NCBI GenBank assembly: GCA_017979445.1
Contig: CM030715.1
Location: 10,842,187 to 10,906,186 of the forward strand
DNA: 64,000 nucleotides
DNA from: Akebia trifoliata
Lineage: Eukaryota; Streptophyta; Magnoliopsida; Ranunculales; Lardizabalaceae
Reading direction: 5' to 3'
Shown: positions 21,298 to 34,300 of the stretch, piece after piece
Position numbering within the stretch: the first letter of the stretch is position 1
Layout: every line of letters begins with the position of its first letter
Notes under the pieces: generated by a model
The model's input: the letters and a program-made list of their open reading frames with translations, nothing else
Databases searched by the model: none
What the model was told of the DNA's origin: nothing
Program-made: the position numbers and the translations under genes

Positions 21298-22020
21298 ATA
21301 ACATTAGATCCGTATGGTATACAGATCTACTATGTTTATAGGAGTTAGCTGGTACCACAGATATTAGAGCGATAATCATAGAGTGTTATTAAGAATTCGT
21401 TATCTGAGCTCGTTAGTAGTTTCGTATTGGAATTACAAGTTCTTCTGTGTCTAGAAGTCTATAGAGTCTAGTAAGCTTAAGATAAGATTATATTCTGTTA
21501 GTAATGGAAATAGAGTCCATTACTAAGTTCCAAGCTACGGTAGTAATTCATAGTTGTGTAAGAGCAGTTTTGGTCTTATTCTGATATGTGCCTTGTTTCG
21601 GATAAAAACAAGTGAGAGGAATGGACGAGGCAAAGGCTGAAATACAACAAAGATGAGATAGGTTCTGGATCAAATCACTGATTCGATATCACAGCTAATG
21701 TCATTCATCGGACAGATAGCTGAGTCTCACATCAAGTTTAGAGAAGAAATATGAATAATACAACCACCATCACCTCGAAGTCAAATGGAAATAAGGCAAT
21801 TAGTATCTAATAAGAGAAACAATTACGAAACTAGCAAATTCATAGAAAAAATAACCATACGTGAGGAGTGAGATTGTAGACATACCAAGTTAATGGATGG
21901 AAGAATTTTATAAGAAACAACAACATATACTATTAAATTAGTCAAAAGGAAGAGTTGTAATATATTACAAATGTGAAAAATTGGGACATAAAGGAGAACA
22001 ATGTTCGGGTTGACGTCAAC
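21298..22020 (+). pseudogene. Degraded gag of the Tekay-like element with altered zinc knuckle
   Basis: The frame is unreadable for most of its length. At 21958-21999 the + strand reads YYKCEKLGHKGEQC. This is the nucleocapsid CX2CX4HX4C knuckle with its first Cys replaced by Tyr. Upstream, 21600-21950 has gag-like composition (Gln/Glu/Lys-rich) but many stops. Assignment rests on the knuckle, its place between primer site and pol, and the element type. Confidence 0.55.
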
Positions 22021-23716
22021 TGATTAAGGATGTGTGGCTCTGAAAGGTGCTAGAAAAACCAATGTATAAGACAATAAGGCCATCATATTTTAATAAAGTT
22101 GATAACATATTCGTGCCATCCCGAACATACAAGACTAGAGATAGGAAGTGAGAGATGGTACAAGACTTACCACGATTGTAAGGCGTACTATTAAATCCAA
22201 TAAATGAAGAAACACTGGACTTCTTCGCGAGAGGCAAATATTATTCCACCTGAGGGACCACTACCACAGGTCATGCCTTTGAAAACTGAGAGAATTCCCC
22301 AGCTCAAAGGACATGTAAATCTAAGGATGTGGTTGTGGAACTTCCAACGATTATGTCTATCAAGATTTGGGAACTTTTCCAATCTAGTTGAGGTCAATGA
22401 GTGGGTTTTGAAGACCTGAAAGATTTTGGGTCCTATGTAGTGCCCAAGAGATCAGTGAGTGACGGTGATTACATTCTAATTGGACGAGGATGCTAATCAT
22501 TAGTAACGTTTTGAGATTAATGTATTGGGAGATGGATCGTTTGAATGGGTAGACTTCGAGAGGATAGATTTATATCCGTGACTACTCGATAAATCAAGCA
22601 CCAGGAATTTTTGAGATTAGTGTAGGGTAACCTATCAATTACAGAGACTAAGATATGATGTTCATTAGGTTGTCACGATATGCGCCCGAGCTTATCCTGA
22701 GAGATTTGCTGAAGGCCCCTAAATTCTTTAGAAGACTATAACCCTACCTAAAGACTAAGAGGTCGATAATTGGGACTACCAATTATAAAGATACGGTAAA
22801 TCGAGCTTGATAAAACGAGAGAAGATAAAGTTACAGACCACCAGGGGGCAAATGAGTTGACCTTAGATTTCTTTTCTTCCCAGATCAGATTCGGACAAGA
22901 GGCGATGTATTCAAGGCCAATCTCTTCCGGATCAGTGTATTCATAATATAGAACTCCTCCACTATCAAGTTGTAAAGTTTTCCAATCGTAGAGTTATAGA
23001 GCAGCTGGAGCTCCAATGATGCCAACAAGGCCAAAGGAATCAACAAGGTAGGTTTAGAACCTACAGAGTATACGTGTGTAATCTAAAATTGAAATTTGAT
23101 AGGCGATCAAAATGAATGAGTATTTGGAAGTAAACTCGACGTGTGAATGATGAATTTCATTAGGAAAGGTAAGGGGTAGATTTATGAATAGTAGAACATG
23201 TTGGATTTGGCAATTGGATAAGCTAAAAGTAGAGTTAAAAGGATTAGAATTATAGTAGGGAAGAGTTAGATAGAAAATGTAATTTTGAAAGCAAGGTAGG
23301 TTAATATAAAATGCGAGAATGAATGATTTTGGGACAAGGTTACATTAATGGTGACTTAATGGAATTGTGAAAAATAGATGAAAAAGGTAAGATAGCAATA
23401 TTGCTTATGAATTGAAAGTCAGGAGAGATAGTTGTGAGATTTGTAAAGGTTAATTATGGTACTGTCAATATTAGATGATAAGTGGAAATATGTATGATTT
23501 AGGCAAAATATAAAGTTACATGAATAAGGATTAATCGATATTACAATGATATTTAAACAGTAACTAGTCAATACTGTAATTTTGGGAGTAGAGAAAGAAA
23601 GCGTGTAACTTGCAGCTTATGGGATCGTTTAAAGTAGTTGAACAGATTTTGAGCAAGTTCACCGGATGTTCCACGTGTCCATGTTGAAGAAGTATTTGTC
23701 AGGCCTTCACATGTGA
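22021..23716 (+). pseudogene. Pol relic of the Tekay-like element
   Basis: Most of protease, RT and RNase H is eroded or deleted: about 1.7 kb remains where an intact element would have about 3-4 kb. The clear trace is 23648-23716, reading FEQVHRMFHVSMLKKYLSG then HM-stop. This is the conserved segment near the end of integrase in Tekay/Del-type elements, just before the chromodomain. A weak RT-like trace lies near 22635-22730. Short frames such as the 68-aa (22191-22397, -) and 71-aa (22204-22419, +) ones are not recognisable. Confidence 0.5.
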
Positions 23717-24411
23717 TTAGTTGCGAAATAATTTATTTGATGTAAGATTTATCCTCTTGATTAAGGTTTTAAATCATGAAAAATTATGAGGAGATGTCAC
23801 GGTAAGCAAAAATGAAATACTGCATTGAATATAAAGATATTGGTGTATTGGAAATAGAGATTTTAATGCAGTTTGAGAATTTAGTATTAGTAGATATTTG
23901 TATTATAGTAGGGATATAATAAGTGTGAAGGTTGTATATTATTTTATTAAGGAGTATCACATGGTGTGCAAATAGTAGTGATGTATTTGCGGTAAGTCTA
24001 TGCAATGAGGAGTAATAATCAGGGTAAGTATGAGTAAAACATAATAGACGGTGTAATTGGTGAGAAAAGTAAATATAAATAATAGAGAAGATTTGAAAGA
24101 ATTATTGTTGATAGATATTAGCAAGGAAGTGATACAAGGTGAATTGATTGTTATCTTAGGATTATACAAATAATGGATTAGTTGGAGTATAAGTTTAAAA
24201 TAGAGTGATTAATTAATGAATGTGTTGGGTTGACGGAATATGGGAGACATAAGTCTACGAGTTATAAATCAGATTGGTTTGGGACTAACAATAGATGGTA
24301 ATCGAAAATAAGTATTGTTTATTATACATGTCGTGTTAGTAGAATCGTGACAAAGTTCGATAAGGTATGATTTCAATTTTGAGGACGAAATTTTCATTAA
24401 GAGGGGGTGAA
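23717..24411 (+). other. 3' UTR and polypurine tract of the Tekay-like element
   Basis: Non-coding, homologous in reverse complement to 7475-8080 ('aaggttttaaatca', 'gaggacgaaattttcatta'). The purine run AAGAGGGGG (24399-24407) plus TGAA leads directly to the 3' LTR at 24412. Confidence 0.75.
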
Positions 24412-24991
24412 TGTAAAATCCCGAATTTTCAATTCGTATCTCGAGAAAAAAAAATAGTGAAATTTTAAGAAAATCTTGAAAGTGAGATTTAGGGGTAAAA
24501 CTTTAGGATGTTTCTGATCATTTTTTAATGGAATCTGACTGCACCATTGGATTCGAAATGATCGAAAAATATACTTTAGCCTGTAAGCACGCTCATGTAC
24601 GAATCCGAATATAAAAGTTGCAAAATCCTCGATACCGAGTCGGACCGGGTTAAAATAGTGACTTGTTACTAGAGTAAGAATTGTTAAGATTCAATTATAC
24701 CATTGGGTTCGTAATGAAAAATTATTAAACATGAACTATTTATTTATCATTTTTGGAGAACAGAAAGTCGAATAATCGTCAAAAACGAAAACGACGTCAA
24801 GTTTAGGGGTCATCTCATGCCAAAAATGTAAATTTTTGTTAGAGATATAATTTATAGAAATTGACCACACCATTAGATACGAAACGAAAAATTAGATGAA
24901 ATAGAGTATTCATTTGTCAGTTTTGGAGTCCGGACGGTCAAGTTATCATCTATCGAAACAATAGGCGAAATACCGATTTTGTCCCAAATTT

Positions 24992-25001
24992 TATATAAAT
25001 A
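24992..25001 (+). promoter_or_regulatory. TATA box of the type A LTR
   Basis: TATATAAATA lies about 580 bp into the LTR. The solo LTR has the identical word on its minus strand at 52697-52706. It is lost from the deleted 5' LTR. Confidence 0.55.
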
Positions 25002-25139
25002 AATTTTTTTAATTTTTTTTTCTCTCATCTTCCCCAACTCGTCCAAACAGCCGCGACATATATAAATGAAAAATTCATTTTTTCTTCGATCTTCCACCTC
25101 AGATCTCTCGCCAACGGTTCGCCGTCAACGACCGACATA

Positions 25140-25559
25140 GAAGGGAGAAATATCCGCAGCTGCGTTCTCTACAAAACCCACCTAACCTCTTTCCATTTCA
25201 CTTTCTTTTTCATCCAATATCGTCCAAAATCAGTTGTATTTATATACAAAAATTTTGAAACTTTGACCTCAGATTTCGTTCGTTTCGGGGTCAAACCGTC
25301 TTCCGACGCAGAAGGGAGAAACGTCCGCAGCCTCATTCGCTACAAAACCCACCCAAATTCCTTCCATTTTCTCATGTTTTTCACCCCGTATCGTCAAAAA
25401 TCTGTCGTACGTATATACAAGGATTTCGAAACTTTAACCTCGGATTTCATCTGTTTCGGGGTCAAACCGTCCTCCGCCGCAGAAGGGAGAAAGGACGACC
25501 ACATCGAGATCTTCGAAACCACCGAGTCAGTTTCAAAAATCAATAGCTTCAAAGTTTGA
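25140..25559 (+). repeat. 171-bp in-phase repeats and a 98-codon frame in the type A leader
   Basis: The word GAAGGGAGAA recurs at 25140, 25311 and 25482, exactly 171 bp apart. That equals 57 codons, so both repeats read the same way in the + frame 25263-25559: FVRFGVKPSSDAEGR at the start, then FICFGVKPSSAAEGR. The minus strand of the solo LTR has the same frame at 52089-52436 (115 codons) and an overlapping second frame (52306-52632). I do not recognise the peptide. It may be a chance by-product of a repeat whose length divides by three. Confidence 0.6.
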
Positions 25560-28131
25560 TTCATCTCGATTTTCATGCCAATCGCCTCGATTTCTGCGTA
25601 CATGCTTTGATCCTTTCTCCTAGACATTGTAAGGAACTCTCAATTTCTATTAGTAATCGTAGATTGTGAAAATTGCATTTAGAATTTTATCAGTAAAATT
25701 TTGATGTATTTCCAAAATATAGAATTCTTTTGTTATTTCAAAAAATTCACGCCAGAAATTGCATGTTTAATATGTTTAATTGTATTTTTAACAAATTATA
25801 TGTGGGTAGGGTATTTTAACGGGTTATTTCCATGAATTGGGTCTTGTGCACTACTCAGACCCCGTTTTGATATTAAATTGTATTCTTTTTCAATATTATT
25901 GATAAAAATAAATTCTATAATTGAAAAATATGATTTAATATTCAATGAACTCATATTGAGTTGATGAATATCAGAAAATGGATATTTTATTGAAGAAATT
26001 GAAAACTGTAAAAAATTCGAAAAAGGGGAAAAAGGGTATGAAAACGGTAAAATGTCAGAATCACACCCGAGGGGTGATGGTTGCATTTTACATTATTGTG
26101 TTGTGTGTAGGTTGGTGAATGGGTATCCAGGGATAATATTACTAGTTGCATGTTTATTTACTTTCTGTTAGCGCGAGGTGCTGTTTACGTTTTCGTTTTG
26201 TTATTTATTTTAGGCCGGGTGGCCACACTTGCATGGTAGGAAACTGGATATCCATTCTCAACCTTGTATTATTAATTTCTCTTTTATTTTCAAATGAAAA
26301 TAATATATATAAGTAGTTATTTTGTGAGCTGTTAAAGAGTTTGTGAATGCCTGAAGGGATAGTGCGTCATATTATCTAGAGTGGTGTACTATCCTGGGAT
26401 GTACGGTAAGGACCACTAAGCTCATACGTGGTATGGGACGCGTATGAGAGTGGAGTCATAACTAGAATCCGGATTATTCCTTTCTATCTTTACCAGTGAA
26501 CTTGTAATTTAAAGGTGGTCGTATACGAATGGTTTGTATATTTGGGAATCACATGCACGCCTGATAAGCATAGACGAAGATGATTAGTCAGTGATCATTA
26601 ACAATCTATAGTAGTCGAACGTTCTGACACAACGAAAAGAGACCCATTACTTACGATCACATCAAAAGGCCAGCCTGAGCCGGATAAATGGTCAACCAAG
26701 CGTAGTAAGTGCAGCGACCGACCACAAAATCAGGAACTAAAAGTTAGAGAAGAATTGTAACATCATGTCCCGACTAGGAGCGATCCAGTCGTAATCCTAA
26801 CTCTCTAATTCCAATACTCCACCATTGTATATTATATATCTGTTGCTTATTTTGATATATAAAATGAAATCCATGTTTAATGTTTTCATTTGATCAATTA
26901 GATTTGTATAAAAAGAGAATCTTATGGTGAGTAATGATGATCGATGTAATGTGAGTTTTAAATGTTTAGTTTCTTATCCCTGGCTATATGTACCAGTTAA
27001 TCATAGTTTCTTCTGTAAAAAAATTTGTATATTTTAAAATGATTCAGTTTGTTTATTCATTCATGGTAAGAGAGGTTATTGGCAGAAATTGTTTGTTTCC
27101 TTACTGGGTAACCATTGTTACTTACCCTTTCCTTCTCCATTTTTTTAGTTTTAGATCCGAAACTTAGCGAGGCAGGTATAGAACATAAGTGAGAATCATC
27201 TGGTGGGTCATATAGACAGTCAGAGTCCGTCACTTGGTGAGTATTGGGGTTATACCCCCTAGTGGTATTGAATTGTCCAAAAGTATTATAAATTTTATTC
27301 TGGGCGTTAGGACTTTTGTTAGAATGAGAAATAATTGTATAATCCTGTCTTCTGGTTATTCTTCAGCACTCTGATCTTTCGTATGTTAGTAGACGTATAT
27401 AGGCTTCCGCTAGTATTCTATTTTATGTGTATATATGCAGGATTGTATATCGTTTATCAGGTTCAGGTTATACGCCTTGGAATGCTAACATAAACATAGG
27501 AGACCATGCCAAAATTTTGAGGTGCCACCTAGTACCTCGAGATCTGACATGGGGATTTGTGTTAGTGTTCGACGGGACGCCACAAGATCGATTAAACTTA
27601 TCTACAGAGATCCATTCTGGGATTGACGTGCACACAACATTATTGCGGTTTTCTCGAGGCCTGGCCTATCCTGCTTGGCTGGACTAGCCTCACTTAATGT
27701 TGTGCTTCCCTGCTGGTAAGATTAGGGAGGTCTCTGTTTTGACCTGTCTTATTTGCTTGACAGTGCCTAATCAACTGGTCTGTGCTAGATACCTCCTGGC
27801 TAGCATGGACACGTTTATGGCTAAGATTAATGTGCAATTATTTCCCTTAACAACTACCTCCTCTCGAGGAGGTGCAAGGTCTCTTCGTCTCCTTGAGATG
27901 CAACGCTACTTTTCTACTAGCTAATTTGACCTTTCATGATTATGACTATTGTTTTTGAATCGTTGCATTCAATGTAACGTCACTTCAAATCTTTATCAAC
28001 AGCTCAGATGGATTTTTCTTCATCTGCATCCGTCCAGGTGTCCCTTAGGCTCTTTGTACTACCCCCAATCTGCGTCTCTTCGGCTGGATTTGACTTGTCT
28101 TTTTAGGCGTATGTTCTCCTTTGCCTTTTCT

Positions 28132-28139
28132 TATAAATA
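28132..28139 (+). promoter_or_regulatory. TATA box in front of element B's antisense gene
   Basis: TATAAATA inside 'ttcttataaatagggaac' lies 190 bases upstream of the ATG at 28322 and between that gene and the edge of B's 3' LTR. It reads on the + strand, opposite to the element's own transcription. Confidence 0.5.
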
Positions 28140-28321
28140 GGGAACTTAGTACATTCTTCATCTACTATCGTGCTAGAATTCTGTGAATTCGCCTCTGTGC
28201 TTTTCTGTGAAGACTCTTTCTTTTTCTCATCCTACTTTGCTGCAGTAGTTACCTCTTTGCTTTGAGGTGATCTCTGCTACTCTCTATCTATTTTTCTTTT
28301 GCTTCTACACTTGGCCTTCCC

Positions 28322-31300
28322 ATGGCCGCCAATGCACCCCAACTCCGACGAACCATGTACATTCCTGCTTCGGTGCACCTTCGGGTTGGCAGTGACTTTG
28401 ATACCCTTGGCGATTGTCGTCAGGGAGAAATCTTAGTCTATGCCAGCCAACTAAAGGCTGGCTTTAGCTTCCCTCTCTCTACTTTCCTCAGAGATGTGTT
28501 GAGTAAGATAAACGAATCCCTTGGAAAAATGTCCAGGAACTTCTACCGTCTAGTGGAGGCTATGGAGAAAATGAGTGTCACCCCCAATGACTTCTTCTCT
28601 CGATACAACCTGAAGGTGATTCCCAATCGATCAAGATTCTAGTCGTTATTCTTTAAGAGTGCAACAGTGGCTCTGACACCTTCTCTCCCATGTTCTAATA
28701 AAGGATAGCACAAAGACCCCTTCTACATTTTTGAGGACTAGGAATTTGCCCCTAGCTCTCCCCGCGAGGGATTTAGAGTCCTTCAAACCTTCCAAGGTAA
28801 AGTTGCTTTTAAGTTACTAGCTGAAGTTGCTTCTTTCATTTACTTTATCCATACTTAGTACTACTTTCTCAACTACCTTTCTTCTTCACATGCAGAATCT
28901 TTCACTTTGTTGGTTGCGGAGGCTAGGAAGAAATAGCATAAAGCATCCAAATATCGGAGGCCAGAGGAAGTGGATCTCTGAACCAAAGCTATTGAGAGAG
29001 AGGTGGTGGATGATCTTCTAGGTGAAGTCCCTCGACCACCTACACGATGAGTTCTTTCGAGCCATACCATGGAGGGTCTTGATCCACTTTCGTAAGCTCC
29101 ACGACAAAGGAATCCCAGTCATCCGGCTCTTCCCTCCAGCATACGAGATTCGGGCCGTTTGATCCATTCGAAGTGGCACAATTCTACTTTTGAGGTTTTG
29201 TCTGGATCCTCCGACATCATGAACATCAACCTCTTAGAGCTCCCTCTTTCCACTGCTGCCAGGGCCACTCCACCACCTGTCCTAGCTAAGGTGCAGAAGA
29301 AGAAGAGAAGCCACTCCTCCTATAGTACTACTGGCTTTTCTGGAAGGATGTGCAGTCTGGGGAGCCTGCTGTCCGTGCTCTCGTCTCTACTTCTACTTTT
29401 ACTACGGTTACTGCCGAGGCTACCGCTGGTGTTGTTGTTGTTTCTACAGGTTATTTAGAGGAAAATCAAGCGGAGGCTGGGCAGAGTTTTGCCACCGCCA
29501 GGGAGGGTAGCCCTATTCTTCCTCTTCGACCATGAAAAAAATGTTGGATGGTCAGGAAGAATCTGAGGAGCCCTTTCCCTTTTAAGGGGTCTAAAAGTGA
29601 AGGCTCCCTACTGCATAAGACCTCTCTAAAAGAGGCTACCTTTGCTTAGATGGGCCGTGAAGCCTATCTCCGGGATGGGAACGAAGGCAATTTTTTTCGA
29701 TCCACTGCCACATCCACAATAAACGTTGCGGGATAAAAGACCCTGTAACCACTACTCATTGTTCTCCCAGTCCATTTTCTTTATGGAGTAGGACATTGTC
29801 AATCGGGCTAACACTAACCTGGGTTTCGGTTACTTCGTTCATGACCTTCACCAGGTAACTACTGCTCTAACTGCCCTACTCATCTACTTTCCAATATCTG
29901 CATTCTAACATACTATTTCTTACTTCGTAGGCTCACATTTATGGAACTGTGGCCTTCTTGAAATGGTGTGAGGCTAAAAATTGGACAACTGCCTTGGCTA
30001 GAGAGCAAAATGAGAAAATAACTGTGCTCCAAGCCGAGTTAGCCTTTTCTGGCCATTTTTCCCAAGAAGCTAAAAAGGAGATGGAGGCTAACCTAGCTCA
30101 ATTTTCTAAGGCCAACCTAGATTTAAAGACATCCAATAAGAGGCTAACAGATCTCTAGGATATTCTACAACTAGACCTAGCCAAATGTCTAGGTTCAGCA
30201 ACAAGAACTCGAGCTAAACTCCCTGAGAACAAATGTTGATTCAATCTGGACTACTCAAGCTAAAGAAGATGAGGCCGAGACTAGGAAGCTACTGGGCGAA
30301 CTACAAGCCCAATATTCCTAGCTAGTGGATGAGTCTTCTACATAGACGCACCATAAAGGCTTTGAGACTGCTCGACTCTAGTATGAGGATGAAGAGGAAG
30401 ACAAGGATGGCAAAGAGGACCTAGTTGACGTTCCCACAGTATATCCTACCCAGGAAGCTCGTTGGACTAGACATTATGGGTGTGCTTCCCCTTCCAACTG
30501 AATTAGGAAGGAAATCCCATCGCTATCCTCACTCGAGCCCCCGGTGATCTCATGGAGGCTGGTGGAACCATAGAATTGAACCTTGCTCAAGCGATGGGTT
30601 TCTTGGCTCAACCTGTTGACTAAAATCACCTCGACCCTCGTCGTCTGTTAAATAGTTGATAGGGGCATATTACGTATCTCGAGAATTTTTAAAGAATAGG
30701 GAGTTACCACCTAGTTTAGGTCTAAGAATCATAGATAACTCCAAAATGGATCGGGTTGGTCCACGAGTAATGGGTAAGGGGTCAGATTATGGATTTTAGA
30801 AAGTGTTAGGCATCGAACCTGCCTGATCAAGATGATCAATCTCTACTATGATCTAAAAATATCCTATGGTCAACATTCAAAGACTAAAGGTCAAATTAGG
30901 GTCCAATCATCACCGAATTACATCGGATTTACTAAACGAATCTTACGGCTAAAATAACTACATGGATTCTCGAATTTTGCATAATGGAACCCCACGATTT
31001 AGTAAAGCTTATGTGATACCAAAAATTAATGGATTAATTCGATCACATTTTGACGAGTATAAAATCAATTTTCAATGTCATGTACACAAAATTAGTGAAT
31101 TGGCTCATTGATAACATTTTATCAAAGAAATTCAATTTTGAATTGTTACGTGTATTAAATTAGTGAGTTAACTCACATATTTCTAATAAAAGAAATTCAA
31201 TTTTTTGAATTGCCACGTGTATTACAATCAGTGAGTCGACTAGTTGATTTTTATTAAGAAAATTGATTTTAAATTTTTTGTGTACACAAAATTAATGAGT

Positions 31301-34300
31301 TGACTCACGTGCCTATTTCATAGAAAACTTCGATTTTAACCCAAAAGCAGTGAGTTGACTCACAATTTTAACTCAAATATCCATTTTATAGAAAAAAAAT
31401 CGATTCAAATTTCCAATATCCCCAAAATCAGTGAGTCAACTCAACAATTTTGATCAAGAAAATCTTAATTTTTTAAAATCGTCACGTGCACCAAAATCAT
31501 TGATTTAACTCACATATTTAGTTTATAGAAAAAAATCGATTCAAATTTCTAATGTACCCAAAATCAGTGAGTTGACTTATAATTTTGATCAAGGAAATTT
31601 TTATTTTTCAAAATTATCACATACGCCAAAATCATTGATTTAACTCACAGATCTATTTTATAGAAAATAATAATTGATTCAAATTTCTAATGTACCCAAA
31701 ATCAGTGAGTAGACTCAATAATTTTGATCAAGAAAATTTTAATTTTCCAAAATCGTCATGTGCGCAAAAATCATTGAATTAACTCACATATCCATTTTAT
31801 AGAAAATAAATCGATTCAAATTTCTAATGTTCCCAAAATCAGTGAGTCGACTCAATAATTTTGATTAAGGAAATTTTGATTTTTTTAAATCGCCATGTGC
31901 GCCAAAATCATTGAATTAACTTACATATTCATTTTATAGAAAACAAATCGATTCAAATTTCTAGTGTACCCAAAATCAGTGAGTCGACTCAATAATTTTA
32001 ATCAAATAAATTTTGATTTTTCAAAATCGTCACGTGCGCTGAAATCATTGAATTAATTCACATATCCATTTTATAGAAAATAAATTGATTAAAATTTTGA
32101 ATATAACCAAAATCAATGAGTCAACTCAATAATTTTGATCAAAGAAATTTTTATTTTTCAAAATCGCCACATGCGCCAAAATCATTGAATTAACTCACAT
32201 TTCCATTTTTTAAAAATAAGTCGATTTAAATTTCTAATGTATCTAAAATCAGTGAGTTGATTAAACAATTTTGATCAAATAAATTTTGATTTTTTAAAAT
32301 CATCACGTGCGCCAAAATTATTGAGTTAGCCCATTAATATTACAAAATGAGGAGTCCTAACATTTCATAAAATCAACGAATTGATTCATTAATATTACAA
32401 AATGAGGAAATTGATCCGATAATATTAATAATCAATTGGTTAATCTATCAATATTTCAGAAACTTTTAAAAATTGTCATTAGTGCCACGTATACCTCAAA
32501 AATCGACGAATCCATTCGGGTACATAAAAAATTATGAAATCAAGAATAAATAAATAAAGTAAAAAAGTAAATAAAAAATAAAAAATTATCTTTACCGAAT
32601 GATTTCGGACGCTTGGATTCCTTCAACAAAAACTCAAAATAGTTTATGAGTAGTGCCGTGATCTTACGAGTTTGATGTGTGAATGTTTCTCCAAAATCTA
32701 TATTTTTTTTTTGGACTGTTTGTATAGTTGAAAAAAATGATGTAATGAAGAGGAAGAAAAATAGAGGGAGTAAAAGAAAGAAAGAAGATGGTTGGGGGGG
32801 GTATCTTCTATTCTTGATTTTTTTTATTTGAAGAGGACGAAAAAATGTTAATGAAAGAAGATTATTAGACGTGTTTTTTTTCTTTTTAAAATGGGAAAGA
32901 AGGAGTGGGGTTGCCGCCCAAAGTGGAAGAGAGGAGTTGAGGACGTTAATGGAAAAGAAGGTGTGATTTTTTTTTTTAAGAAGGAAGAAGAAGGTTGTAG
33001 ATTTAATGGTGGAAAAAATGTTGCTATTTTTTTAAAGGGTAGCCTTAAAAATATTTTTTCTCTCCCTTCAATGGTTCTTTTGATTCTTTTTTATGGTGGT
33101 CAAACATGAGAGAGGAAGAGATGGTGGAGGACATGGGTAGTTATGAGAAGTTGGAGAGGGAGATGGGGAAGAGAGAGTTGGAAAAGAAAATATGTGTCTA
33201 AATTTTTTTTTATCTTCTTTTTTATTTTTTATTTTTTTTATTTTTGGAGAATGGGGGTGGTGATCCCGCGCTACTTGCCTAATGATCTTTCATAGACCAT
33301 TAAATTGATTGATCGGTTGGAATTCGATTTTAATTTAATCGGATTTGGATTTCAATTTGATTGATTGGATTTTATTTTTGGTTGATTGATTTTATTTTGA
33401 ATTCGATTGGTCGATTTTAGTTTTGAATTTAGTTGATTGATTTTAATTGATCGATTGGATTTTAATTTCAATGTTAATCGATAGATTGGATTTTGATTTA
33501 AAAGTTTGATGGATTTTAATTTTCACTTTGTTTAATCGATTGGATTTTAATTTGACTTTTGTTTGATTATGATTTGATTTGAATTTTTTTAATTTGATTT
33601 GATTGATTCAATTTTAATTTGATTTTGATTGATTGATTTGAATGATTTTCAACTTGACTTTCAATATGATTTTGAATTGAATTTCGATTGGTTTTTGTCG
33701 ATATTTTAATTTGATATTTAAGTTTGATGTTTAAATTTTGATTTTGATTTTGATTTTGTATTTTAATTAGTTTCTTGATTAAATTTTAGTTTAATTTTTA
33801 TTTTGTAATTTAATTGAAATTTAATTTGATTTTTGATTTAAAATTATTTTTAAATTTTGAATTTTTATTTGATCTTGGTTAAATTTTAGTTTAATTTTCA
33901 ATTTGAATTTTATCTTAATTTTTGGTTAAAATTTGATTTGAATTTTAAATTAGTTCCTATGGTTAATTTTAGTTTGATTTTCGATTTGAATTTTATTTTC
34001 CTAAAGATTAAGGTCTCTATGTTAGAGTTGGATATTGAGGGGCATTTTGACCATTTTTATGATTTTTTGACGATTTTTCTTGAATTTTTCTGTTTTCATC
34101 AATTTGGGTCCTGTTAGACTCGAAATCATATTCTGAGTACAATGGAGGTACTTTCGAGATTTTTCGGAGATTCGACATTTATGAGGGATATTTTCGTCCT
34201 TTTGGTGATTTTTGGTTGATTTATCTGTTTTCATCGATTTGGATCCCGTTAGACTTGAAATTGCATTCTGAGTGCAATGGAAGTACTTCCGAGATTTTTC

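Larger units (their letters stand above)
19926..27584 (+). mobile_element. Complete but dead Tekay-like element with target duplication AGATC
   Basis: LTRs start TGTAAAA and end GCCATA/GCCACA. AGATC occurs immediately before (19921-19925) and after (27585-27589), a perfect 5-bp duplication. Primer-binding site (21286), gag with knuckle, a pol relic and a polypurine tract are in the order expected on +. The 5' LTR has lost about 1.8 kb. By hand count there are about 20 differences in the first ~240 aligned LTR bases, so the insertion is not recent. It lies within the 3' LTR of element B. Confidence 0.9.
24412..27584 (+). repeat. 3' LTR of the Tekay-like element (type A, 3.17 kb)
   Basis: It starts TGTAAAATCCCG after the polypurine tract and ends GACGGGACGCCACA before the duplicated AGATC. 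It is full length and similar to the solo LTR at 50119-53272. It contains a TATA box (24992-25001), a leader block with 171-bp repeats, and a GTAAGG at 25629-25634 that may be a splice donor. The last ~900 bases match the undeleted part of the 5' LTR. Frames of 86 aa (27427-27687) and 75-77 aa are not protein-like. Confidence 0.9.
19661..27852 (-). repeat. 3' LTR of element B, split by a Tekay-like element
   Basis: Bases 19661-19925 and 27590-27852 (528 bp together) align continuously with the 5' LTR at 43712-44212. Shared blocks include 'tggtacctgtcac', 'ctttcaatagt', 'caatcatggga', 'aaacttatct', 'tttttctcg..gcctgg' and 'tgcaattatttccctt'. The right edge ...TTAACA corresponds to TGTTAA on the minus strand. 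A purine run in reverse (27857-27865, cctcctctc) follows as candidate polypurine tract. The pieces are separated by the element at 19926-27584 and its duplicated AGATC. Confidence 0.85.

Noticed and set aside
22004..22419. Several 68-73-aa frames as a surviving RT
   Set aside because: I could not find RT motifs in any of them; only a weak trace near 22635-22730, so they are folded into the pol relic.
32891..33109. 72-aa Lys/Glu/Gly-rich frame
   Set aside because: Purine-rich low-complexity DNA in the C-type LTR, with no counterpart kept in the other LTR copy.
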